This document shows positions 25,845 through 34,800 of a stretch of 64,000 nt of DNA, in pieces. The notes below the pieces were generated by a model, which was not told the origin of the DNA, ran no database searches, and saw only the letters and a program-made list of their open reading frames with translations. The stretch lies in the NCBI RefSeq assembly GCF_038396785.1, contig NZ_CP151087.1, positions 1,550,001 to 1,614,000 of the forward strand, read 5' to 3'. The translations under genes were made by a program, and so were the position numbers. The stretch is from Sphingobacterium thalpophilum. Lineage in GTDB: Bacteria > Bacteroidota > Bacteroidia > Sphingobacteriales > Sphingobacteriaceae. The first letter of the stretch is position 1. Every line of letters starts with the position of its first letter.

Positions 25845-26798
25845 ATGCGATCATTTTATACCATGAATCGCTTAGGGTTAAAAATAGGTCTTTGCATGCT
25901 TTGCTTACTAGCCGGTCTGGCAACATCGTTATTTGCCTACCAAAACAAGATCGTTTTTCAGTCACAGCAGCCGGGGAGCAGAATACCCTTTTACATCACA
26001 GAGCAAGGAACACTTTGTTATAATTTGCATGCAGACAAGTTGGGCGTATACGCCATACAGATCAATCTCAACAGGCTCTTTCCCACCGCAACGACAGCGC
26101 ATCTTCGTTCAAAACATTATGAATTATCAGACAGTACAATAACAATAATCAACTATGCTGAACCAGCTATCTCTATCAACTATAGGATTGCTAACAACAC
26201 CTTTGTAATAGCCAAATCCTCCAATTGGCTCGCGGACTATCAACCCGAATTTCAATTTATCGCTTTGGACAGCCTCAGACACATGGAGAATTTATTCGAC
26301 ACGAACGATCTGAGCGGCCTCATGCAACTGGAGGTAGCCAAGCTCCCTTTTGAAAATATACTTTTATTTTTTAGTCAGCTGCATGGATTTTCCACAGTAG
26401 AGGAATTTAGCAGCAATGCCATTCATCGGATTTTAGAAAAGGGACAGTACGCTATCGCAAAACAGTTTCACCATTTATTTCTAGCTAAAAACAGACAATT
26501 CAATGATTTCGAAATCCTGAAGATAGCAATAGAAAAAAACGACATGGATTTTATCCGTAAAACTTGTTTAAATAGCCTGAACCGACTGGGTATTGATGAA
26601 ATTAAAGCTGATTATAGCTTTACACAATGCACATTACTTGGAAAAGCTATCTTAATAAAAAACAAAATAATCGTAGATTATCTTTTGCAGAACGGTGCAA
26701 ACACGGAGAAAGTATACCAATATGAATCCGACGTATTATCTGCTTTTCAACTTGCCGAAAGGACCAAGTCAAAGAAAATCATGAAACTATTTCAATAA
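25845..26798 (+). CDS. Exported protein with C-terminal ankyrin-like repeats
   Basis: 317 residues (311 if translation starts at ATG 25863). A signal peptide spans GLKIGLCMLCLLAGLATSLFA. The mature N-terminal part is not recognised. The C-terminal 100 residues look ankyrin-like: LKIAIEKNDMDFIRKTCLNS and LLGKAILIKNKIIVDYLLQN followed by GANTE. Ankyrin repeats mediate protein binding. It lies between the helical hypothetical gene and the YiiX-type hydrolase gene, 15 bases from the latter. Confidence 0.7.
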   Translation: MRSFYTMNRLGLKIGLCMLCLLAGLATSLFAYQNKIVFQSQQPGSRIPFYITEQGTLCYNLHADKLGVYAIQINLNRLFPTATTAHLRSKHYELSDSTITIINYAEPAISINYRIANNTFVIAKSSNWLADYQPEFQFIALDSLRHMENLFDTNDLSGLMQLEVAKLPFENILLFFSQLHGFSTVEEFSSNAIHRILEKGQYAIAKQFHHLFLAKNRQFNDFEILKIAIEKNDMDFIRKTCLNSLNRLGIDEIKADYSFTQCTLLGKAILIKNKIIVDYLLQNGANTEKVYQYESDVLSAFQLAERTKSKKIMKLFQ

Positions 26799-26813
26799 GT
26801 CATCAATAAAACA

Positions 26814-27491
26814 ATGAAAAAGACATTTATATACCTGCTATCGCTGATTAGCTTGATGTTAGTCACGCTGATCTTTGCTGAGCCAATACATGCTCAACCA
26901 AAAAAAGTGGCCCCCAAACACGCAAAAGATAATGCGAAATTGCCCCCACTCAAAGATGGTGATATGATCTTTCAGTCTTCCATTTCACCGCAATGTAAAG
27001 CGATCCAATTAGCGACGCGTTCTCCGTATTCCCATTGTGGGATTATTTTTTATGAGAACGGTAATCCTTATGTACTGGAAGCCGTACAGCCCGTAAGTGT
27101 AACTAAGTTAGAACACTGGATTGCGCGAGGGGAAAAGCAGCATTACGCGGTCAAGCGCCTCAAAAATGCAGATCAGGTACTGACCAATTCGACGCTGGCC
27201 AAAATGAAATCAATCGGCAAAAATTTTCTCGGAAAAAATTACGATGCTACATTCGAATGGTCGGACGATAAAATATATTGTTCGGAATTGATCTGGAAAA
27301 TATACCAACGTGGAGCAGGCATCGAAGTTGGGAAGCTGGAAAAGCTGAAAGATTTTGACCTAAGCAGCCCCGAAGTAAAAACCAAATTGAAAGAGCGTTA
27401 CGGCAACAGCGTCCCGCTAAATGAAACGGTCATATCACCAGCTTCGATTTTTAATAGTGCGTTATTGATCACGATTGCGAATACGTATTAA
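26814..27491 (+). CDS. YiiX/YebB-like NlpC/P60-type cysteine hydrolase, exported
   Basis: 225 residues with a signal peptide ending near PIHAQ. The circularly permuted papain-like fold of the YiiX group is shown by DGDMIFQSS, the histidine motif SPYSHCGIIF, and the cysteine motif IYCSELIWKIYQRG. Relatives cleave peptidoglycan peptides or lipid/amide bonds; the substrate here is unknown. It acts in the periplasm. Last gene of the 25351-27491 unit. Confidence 0.85.
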   Translation: MKKTFIYLLSLISLMLVTLIFAEPIHAQPKKVAPKHAKDNAKLPPLKDGDMIFQSSISPQCKAIQLATRSPYSHCGIIFYENGNPYVLEAVQPVSVTKLEHWIARGEKQHYAVKRLKNADQVLTNSTLAKMKSIGKNFLGKNYDATFEWSDDKIYCSELIWKIYQRGAGIEVGKLEKLKDFDLSSPEVKTKLKERYGNSVPLNETVISPASIFNSALLITIANTY

Positions 27492-27509
27492 GCATACCTA
27501 CATAGTTTT

Positions 27510-28490
27510 TTATTTTTGAAGCAGAACCGTCTTGCCGCCGTTTAATTTACTTTCTTCGGCGGCGTCTATAAATGCGCATATTGCCAGGGTTTCCTTTTCG
27601 TCAACCGGACTTACACCCGTTTCGAAAAATGGAAGGATCTTATCCAACAAGGGACCGTATCCCATAAATTGCCCCAAATGGACAATCTGATCTTTCAAAA
27701 AAACCGTTCCACCAAAATCATCCTTCCCCTCACGAATGCCCCGAAGTGAGGCAATTCTTCCATCCGCCCAGTTCCCAACATAAAACGAGGTACCCTGTTC
27801 CTGAACAGTCTTTACCGAAAGACACCCCGATCCCATCAACGCAAATAACATTTCAACGCCATGAATGCCGTACCAATATAAATCCTTATGTGAAGGTTCC
27901 GTTACTGCCGGACAATAGACATCTGCTCCGATAACCTTAGTCCTATCCACTTCCTGAAGACCGGTAATATAACGCAAGGAGCTTGACGAAAAAATAGGGC
28001 AACCATACTTTCTTGCAGCTTCAAAAATTTTGAAAGCGTCCACATAGGAATTCGCTATTGGTTTGTCAATAAATAAAGGTTTCTTTGCTTTAATCACTTG
28101 AAGTGCCTGTTCCAAATGGAGATTTCCATCATTTGTCTCCAAAAGTACATAATCTACTTTCTTCAATAGTTCGGCAATACTTGATACGATCGAAACCCCG
28201 AGCTGTTGCACTTCCGCTGTAATTTTCGGAATACGCTCGATACTTAAAGGGATCGTTTTGCTTCCATAGGGGTAAGCCGCAGTAACCCTGAATTTTCCAT
28301 AGGGATGATTGCTGGCAGCCGTATTAATCGCTCTTGTAAAAGCAGCAGCGTGCGTAATATCCAGTCCAATGATCCCTATTTTTTTTACCTTCTCTTGCCT
28401 CGAGGACAGCTTGTTATTCGCATTAACGGCATAGGATAGTCCAAATGCAAAAGAGGACATCAAGAATTTCTTTCTATTCATTTGATTCAT
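27510..28490 (-). CDS. Gfo/Idh/MocA-family oxidoreductase
   Basis: 326 residues. An N-terminal hydrophobic leader (RKKFLMSSFAFGLSYAV) precedes a Rossmann domain with KKIGIIGLDITHAAAF, then the family lysine motif LFIDKPIANS. This lineage of secreted, NAD(P)-dependent oxidoreductases acts on sugars or cyclitols; the substrate is unknown. The ATG overlaps the M20 amidohydrolase gene by 17 bases (8 if ATG 28481 is used), so the two are coupled. Confidence 0.88.
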   Translation of the reverse strand: MNQMNRKKFLMSSFAFGLSYAVNANNKLSSRQEKVKKIGIIGLDITHAAAFTRAINTAASNHPYGKFRVTAAYPYGSKTIPLSIERIPKITAEVQQLGVSIVSSIAELLKKVDYVLLETNDGNLHLEQALQVIKAKKPLFIDKPIANSYVDAFKIFEAARKYGCPIFSSSSLRYITGLQEVDRTKVIGADVYCPAVTEPSHKDLYWYGIHGVEMLFALMGSGCLSVKTVQEQGTSFYVGNWADGRIASLRGIREGKDDFGGTVFLKDQIVHLGQFMGYGPLLDKILPFFETGVSPVDEKETLAICAFIDAAEESKLNGGKTVLLQK

Positions 28491-29685
28491 TCAAAAGAGA
28501 AATAGCTGCATTGACCAAAACAGCCATGGATGTTTCGAAAGCCTTTTCATCAAGATTGAACTGTGGATTATGAAGGCCATATTGCGTGGTGGAATCGTCG
28601 TTATTTGTCCCAATCAACATGAACAACGCCGGATAACGATAAGAATAATAAGCAAAATCCTCGGCCGCCATCCAGATTTCGAGATCTTGTGGCACACTAT
28701 TCCCCATCGTTTCCGCAATAATTGTTTTGACTTTTTGCGTTAATGCGGGATCGTTATAAAGTGCGGGGTAACCATGCCGTACTTCAACTTCCACCTTTGC
28801 ACCCAGCGATACGGGAAGCGTTGCCGCTATTTCAGCAACCATTTCCAGCGCCTCCTTGCGCCATACCTCATCCATGGTACGAAATGTTCCGGCTAATTTG
28901 ACTTCCTCGGGAATAACATTGGCAGCACCATCCCCAATGAAACGACCAAAGGTCAATACAGACGGCACATCGGGGTTGGCTTTCCGGCTGACAACTTGCT
29001 GTAAGGTGGTGAGTAACTGCGCGCCGATCATAATGGGATCAACAGCCCGATGTGGCTCCGCAGCGTGGCCACCACGTCCCTTAATGGTGAAATAGAACTC
29101 GTCGCTCGAGGCCATAAATCGTCCCGAACGTAAACCGACTTTTCCTACAGAAACACGGGGACTTACATGTAACCCCAGCACAGCTTTAATCGTTCCACCA
29201 AAAGATTCCAGAATCCCGGATTCCAAAACCTGAATCGCTCCGCCCGGAATCTTTTCCTCAGCAGGCTGAAATAGTAGTATAATTTTACCAGAAAACTCCG
29301 TTTTATAATCATTTAATATGGAGGCCGCCCCCAAGAGATTAGCCGTATGAAAATCATGGCCACAAGCATGCATGACACCTCTATTCCTCGATTTATAGTC
29401 CACATCATTTTGCTCATGTATCGGCAAAGCATCAATATCAGCCCGTAATACCACAATATCATCGCTCGCCGATTTTTGTCCGGTCAGTACAGCCACAACA
29501 CCTGTCTGAGCGACAAGCTCGAATGGTATACCCAGTTCGCGAAGTTGTTGCTGAATATAGGCACTTGTCTCGTATTCTTGAAAAGACAATTCAGGATGCT
29601 GATGGATATGTCGGCGCATTGCAACGATTTTTGGAAAAACAGTCGCTATCTTGGCATTTAATTCTTTCAATATTGGGTCGATCAT
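28474..29685 (-). CDS. M20-family amidohydrolase
   Basis: 403 residues, typical of the IAA-amino-acid hydrolase / N-acyl-amino-acid amidohydrolase group. Metal-binding motifs: HQHPELSFQEYETS, LRADIDALPI, MHACGHDFHTANLLG, and WMAAEDFAYYS near the C-terminus. It releases amino acids from N-acyl conjugates with a two-metal centre; the physiological acyl group is unknown. It lies 40 bases downstream of a truncated symporter gene and overlaps the oxidoreductase gene. Confidence 0.92.
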   Translation of the reverse strand: MIDPILKELNAKIATVFPKIVAMRRHIHQHPELSFQEYETSAYIQQQLRELGIPFELVAQTGVVAVLTGQKSASDDIVVLRADIDALPIHEQNDVDYKSRNRGVMHACGHDFHTANLLGAASILNDYKTEFSGKIILLFQPAEEKIPGGAIQVLESGILESFGGTIKAVLGLHVSPRVSVGKVGLRSGRFMASSDEFYFTIKGRGGHAAEPHRAVDPIMIGAQLLTTLQQVVSRKANPDVPSVLTFGRFIGDGAANVIPEEVKLAGTFRTMDEVWRKEALEMVAEIAATLPVSLGAKVEVEVRHGYPALYNDPALTQKVKTIIAETMGNSVPQDLEIWMAAEDFAYYSYRYPALFMLIGTNNDDSTTQYGLHNPQFNLDEKAFETSMAVLVNAAISLLNESNE

Positions 29686-29725
29686 CTGGATAAGTTTTAA
29701 GAGTATAACAGGTCAACAAGTTAAG

Positions 29726-30190
29726 CTAAAAATAACGTACATAAAAATAGAGCACCAACACCGTTATAATAATCCACCATAAGGTCGGATTTCGAAAACC
29801 ACGGTAAGCGGCTTTATCCTGATCCGGTACCTGAAAAGAATCGCCCGTCAACACCAGATTTTTTAATCTTGCTTCGGCGACCGCTGGTGTCAACAAACTG
29901 ACCACAGCACAAGCAAGCATACAAGTCCAGAATACAATGCCTGTTCTATTAAAAAACGGCATTTCAGGTAAGGTGTATTCCAAAAGTAAAGAAAGGGGAA
30001 TTGTCAGTAAACCTGCTGTTAAAGCACCCTGCGATGTGGTTCTTTTCCAAAATACCCCCATTAAAAACATTGTTGCGATGCCTGGCGTGAAAAGACCATA
30101 CAGATTCATCAAATAAAGGAAAACCGGCTTATCCGAATAACTGATCAGTACAACCGCACTCATGGAACCCGCAAACTTCAGTAATTATTT
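29726..30190 (-). pseudogene. Sodium:solute symporter, C-terminal remnant
   Basis: Only about 150 C-terminal residues remain of a family that normally has 480-600. The stretch LYGLFTPGIATMFLMGVFWK is the conserved late-membrane region of SSS symporters, followed by two further membrane segments. The frame opens at about 30189, where an in-frame TAA precedes LLKFAGSMSAVV; homology-like sequence begins immediately after this stop. Less than 200 bases separate this from the next gene, so the first 350-400 codons have been deleted. An ATG at 30163 could still start a 145-residue product. Confidence 0.75.
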
Positions 30191-30388
30191 CAAAAAACAT
30201 GCGGGTATACCACCTTTAGCCTACCGCAATAAGCCTGTTTGATTTTCACAATAATTTGTTTGAATTCTATATCTTTCGAAACAGGCAATGAAGCTACTTT
30301 TGTCCACATCATATTTAGCAGGTCAAAGAGAAAAAAGTGGCTGGCTGCATGAACGTCCATAGAGACGCGAAATTTAAAAAATTAAAGG

Positions 30389-31582
30389 ATGGAAAAAAAC
30401 ACTAAACCACAGCAATCTTTTATCCCGACGATACTAGCATTTGCACTTGTTCCGATTACGGGACTTGCGACCGATATTTATCTTCCGTCGATGCCACAAA
30501 TGGCTCAGGAGCTTGGCTTGAATGAAAGCAAAATCCAGCTAACCCTTTCGCTTTTTCTAATCAGCTATGGTGTTGCTCAGTTCTTTACAGGAGCGTTGGT
30601 TGACGCTTGGGGAAGATATCGCATCAACCTGATATCACTTTTCCTTTTCATTGTCAGTTTCTGGATTACAGCAAGCACGCAAGATATTTGGGTTATTTAC
30701 CTGATGCGTATTCTACAGGGCATCTTATCGGCATTTGTGGTCATCTCAAAAAGAGCCTATTTTGTGGATGTCTACGAAGGTGAACAGCGCAAGCACTACC
30801 TCAGCATTATGACCATCGTCTGGTCGATCGGTCCGATTGTCGCTCCTTTTATTGGCGGCTACCTTCAGACACAATTTGGTTGGCGTTCTAACTTTATGGT
30901 TCTGGCCGTTTACAGTGCTGTACTTTTCATCCTTGAACTGATCTTTTCTGGCGAAACAATCAAACAGAAGAAACCTCTCCATATCAACTACCTGATTGGC
31001 GAATTTAAAATGATGCTTAAAAGCAATGATTTTACCTTCGGTATAGTCATGTGCGGTATATCCTACGGTCTTGTCATGTTCTACAACCTCAGCGGTCCCT
31101 TTTTTATTGAACACCAGCTGGGCTATAGCGCAATCACAACCGGTTATACCTCGCTAATTATGGGCTTAGCTTGGATGTGTGGTGGTTTTATTGGTAAAGC
31201 CCTTATTAAAAGAGCCTTGGTTCCGAAGTTGAGAATCGCCAACTTCATTCAGATCAGCCTGATTGTATGTATGCTCTTGGTTTCACCTTACCTGTCAAAT
31301 CTCTATACATTGACATTTTTCGCATTTGCTGTACATTGTACAGCAGGATTTATTTTTAACAATTATTTCAGCTACTGTTTAGGGAGGTTTCCATTGTCGG
31401 CAGGTATCGCCGGCGGATTGGTTGGCGGAATTACCTACCTGCTGACCTCTTCACTCAGTTACATCACGGTAAGCTTGGTAAACCCTTCTTCGCAGTTTCA
31501 GATTGGATTAGGTTATGGCATATTTGCGCTGTTGGGATTGACCACTTTATACGTTATTCATAAGTTGGTCAAAAGCGTATAA
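30389..31582 (+). CDS. MFS transporter, Bcr/CflA-type drug exporter
   Basis: 397 residues with 12 membrane segments. The N-terminal GLATDIYLPSMPQMAQELGL and the loop motif LVDAWGRYRINLISL are typical of the Bcr/CflA drug-resistance branch (DHA1). Expected to export small toxic compounds by proton antiport. Monocistronic, starting at ATG 30389 downstream of the truncated symporter remnant. The second copy of the small RNA lies past its end. Confidence 0.9.
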   Translation: MEKNTKPQQSFIPTILAFALVPITGLATDIYLPSMPQMAQELGLNESKIQLTLSLFLISYGVAQFFTGALVDAWGRYRINLISLFLFIVSFWITASTQDIWVIYLMRILQGILSAFVVISKRAYFVDVYEGEQRKHYLSIMTIVWSIGPIVAPFIGGYLQTQFGWRSNFMVLAVYSAVLFILELIFSGETIKQKKPLHINYLIGEFKMMLKSNDFTFGIVMCGISYGLVMFYNLSGPFFIEHQLGYSAITTGYTSLIMGLAWMCGGFIGKALIKRALVPKLRIANFIQISLIVCMLLVSPYLSNLYTLTFFAFAVHCTAGFIFNNYFSYCLGRFPLSAGIAGGLVGGITYLLTSSLSYITVSLVNPSSQFQIGLGYGIFALLGLTTLYVIHKLVKSV

Positions 31583-31622
31583 GCTATGGGCAGGTTCTTT
31601 CAGCGACAGGGCAATATTAACC

Positions 31623-31640
31623 TGTAGCTGGACAGCTACA
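31623..31640. repeat. Palindrome upstream of small RNA copy 2
   Basis: TGTAGCTG-GA-CAGCTACA, 8-bp arms. It shares TGTAGCT...AGCTACA and the following AAA with the palindrome at 9726-9753. No T-run on either strand. Confidence 0.5.
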
Positions 31641-31665
31641 AAACTATACTTAAAAGTTGAATTAT

Positions 31666-31697
31666 TTTTAAAATAGTATTAAAAACAACTATATTTG
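31666..31697 (+). promoter_or_regulatory. Promoter of small RNA copy 2
   Basis: -7 box TATATTTG at 31690-31697, with TTTT instead of TTTG at the expected -33 position 31666-31669. The conserved RNA block begins 4 bases after the -7 box, exactly as at copy 1, although the promoter sequences otherwise differ. Confidence 0.6.
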
Positions 31698-31700
31698 TTG

Positions 31701-31767
31701 CATCATAATTTAGGTTTATAATTGGTTATTGAAGGTTTTCATTCTCCCCGTTTGAAAACCTTTTTTT
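31701..31767 (+). ncRNA. Unnamed ~67-nt small RNA, copy 2
   Basis: Differs from the block at 9819-9885 only at 31731 (G for T), one base outside the terminator stem. Stem 31732-31741/31753-31762, loop with CTCCCCG, T-run to 31769. It lies in a convergent intergenic gap between the Bcr/CflA-type gene and the PUL 1 regulator, so it cannot be a leader of a downstream gene. The terminator may also end transcription of the exporter gene. Confidence 0.7.
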
Positions 31768-31830
31768 TTGACCGAAAAAAATTCAGTCTGCTGTCCTCGC
31801 TGCTGCTGACCAAATCACGAAAACCCTTGC

Positions 31831-34800
31831 TTATTTTTCTAAATTGCTACTTTCCTTTACACCGAATTTTTCAACATAGGTACGTGGACTCTCCTTATAG
31901 AATTTCTTAAATGATTTGCTAAAATACTTTGGATCATTGAACCCGACCTGATAAGCCACCTCGCTGATACTCAAACCTGTATCGTTCACCAAAATATAGG
32001 CTGCTTTCTTGAGACGGACCATATTAATAAATTCAACCAGATTCAGTCCCGTTTGCTGCTTAATCTTGCGGTACAAAACAGAGCGGCTCACACCGATGGC
32101 TTTTGTAAGATCAAGCACGCCAAAATCTTCGCAGCCCAGATTTTCTTCAACAATCTTCAACACCTGATCCAAGAAACGAGTTCTTTCGGGCAGATCTGTT
32201 CCCTGCGCTCCAAGAAGATAATGCTGTACAAATTTTTCCTCCAACCTTTTCCGCGTCTGTAAGATGTTAGAAATTTTCTGAATGAGGTGCGGCATACTGA
32301 AGGGCTTGGTAATGTAATCATCTGTACCGATTTCAAATGCCTCTGTGATATAAGGATCAGCTGTGCGGGCTGTCAAAAGAATCACCGGAATATGATTTGA
32401 ACTGCTATCATTTTTAATCTGCTGCAAAAGTGTGATTCCGTCACAGTTGGGCATCGTTACATCCGAAATGATAATATCGGGCTGTTTTGTTTGCACCAAT
32501 TCCAGGGCCTCAATACCATCGTTGGCTTCCAAAACAATATATTTTTTTCGTAAATTTTCACATAGAAAACAACGTAGCTCCACATTGTCCTCGGCAACAA
32601 GTATGATGGGTTTATCTTCCTCCGCCGCAGGACGCTCAATTGCTGTTTTTGTAGTATCCACATAGGGCATACCGGCATCTGCTGGGTCAGCGCATATCAT
32701 CCCTGGAGTATCCGTTAAGACCGGTAGCTCTTCGATGACGACAGCGCTCTGGGGCAGGCTGATCCGAAATACCGTATTGTAGTCTGTCGTTTCCTGTACC
32801 ATATTGCTTTCAACAGTGAGTTTCCCGCCGTGCAACTGGACAATGGAACGGCAAAGTGCCAAACCTATTCCACCGTTGGTAGCCGACAAGCCTTTTGTAT
32901 TGGCCTGATAAAATTGTTCAAATACAAAAGGAATATCTTTGGGTGGGATTCCACGCCCGGAATCCCAAACGGAAACAAGCAATTTCTCCAACTCACCTTC
33001 CACTTCTAGCTCAACCTGTATCTTTATTTTACCTCCCTTATCCGTAAATTTAAACGCATTATAAATCAAATTGACAAGGACTTTTTCAAATTGTTCCGGA
33101 TCGAAACCTGCAACGTAATTAGGACTTACCTTATTATCCAGAAAAAACTGAATATTATTTTTTTCGGCAATAAAGTGAAAATTCTGGCGAATGTTTTCCA
33201 AATACGTAGCAAGATGAACCTTTTGGCAAAACAATTTCATCTTTCCGCCTTCATGTTTTCTGAAATCAAGCAGCTGATTGACCAGATTCATCAACCGATC
33301 GGCATTTCTCGTCGCATAACCAAGGTGCTCCTGTGCATACGCTGAAAGCGATCGGTCGCCTTTTAATTGATTTAACGGCCCGATAATTAATGACAATGGC
33401 GTACGGAATTCATGGGAGATATTGGTAAAGAAATTCAGTTTTGCTTCATGGAGCTCCTCCTGTTTTTCCGAATCTATTTGCCGAATCAAAAGGTCCTGTT
33501 TCAATTTATTCCGGCCGTGGAAAAATCGGATAACCAAAAAACCGGCCGCAGCAAAAAGAAGAAAATAGCCGCTATAGGCCCACCATGTCTTCCAGGGTGC
33601 TGGCAGCACTTTAATCTTCAAAACCGTTGCCTTTTCGTTCCATACCCCATCGTTGTTAGCCCCCTTTACCCAAAGCTCGTAGGTACCAGGGTCTAAATTG
33701 GTATACGTAGCCACGGGATTGCTCACATAATTCCAGTCTTGATCAAAACCTTTCAGATAATACGCGTATTGATTTTTCTCCGAATGGACATAATTCAACA
33801 CACTGAATTCGAGACTAAAAACATTTTGATTGTGATCAAGTATCAATTCATCCATCATGGATATATCTTTGGGAATAACAGCATCAATACCTGGGAGAAC
33901 TGTTTTATTGAATAATTTCAGCTCTGTAAACTGAATGGGGGGAATATAATTATTGACACTTAAACTATCCGGATTAAATAGGGTGAAGCCGGAGAAACTT
34001 CCAAAGGCAAGTTTTCCGTCCCGCAACATTGCTGCTGCATTTTGAATATATTCGTTGCCAGGAAGACCATCGGTCTTCGTATAGGTGCGTACATGACCCG
34101 ATAGGGGGTCGAAACAAGAAATCCCTGTATTTGTACTCAACCACAATTTGTTTTTCAGATCGCTCAACATCGCAAAAACATTGTTGATCGGCAATCCATT
34201 TCGTTCATTGAACCTTTTGAACGCTTTCTTCTCCGGAAGATAGCGATTGAGCCCGCCCATATAGGTACCGATCCAAATCTGTCCTTTTCGATCTTCATGG
34301 ATACTCACAATATCATTTCCGCTAATTGAAAGAGAATCTTTCTTGTCATTTAGAAAGGAAACAAATTTATCGGTACCGGCTAGTTTTAGATTTAACCCAT
34401 TGGAAGTACCGATCCATAGATTACCTTTTGAATCCTCTAGCAAAGCGCGCACCATATTGGAGCTCAATTGCTTTCCTGCAACATCAAATGTCTGGAAAGA
34501 TCCCACTTTCTGGTTTTTACGAAGCACCTGTAGTCCGCCACCGAACGTGCCAATCCAAATATCGCCATTGCGATCCTCTAAGATTGCATAGACATTATTG
34601 TTTGCCAGGCCATTACTTACATTGGGATCGAAACGAAAATGTTCATAGCCTTGTTGCCCCTTTCGTCTTAAATTCAATCCACCGTCATAGGTACCTACCC
34701 ATAAGTTCCCTCCCTTATCTAGACAGATGGACTTCACATTGTTATGACTTAGGCCATTCAGGTTATTTTTATCGTGACGTTCACTAAAAAACGAATTCGT

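Noticed and set aside
34326..34787. 153-residue open frame antisense to the HTCS propeller
   Set aside because: It mirrors the repetitive propeller codons, has no plausible start context and no protein family.
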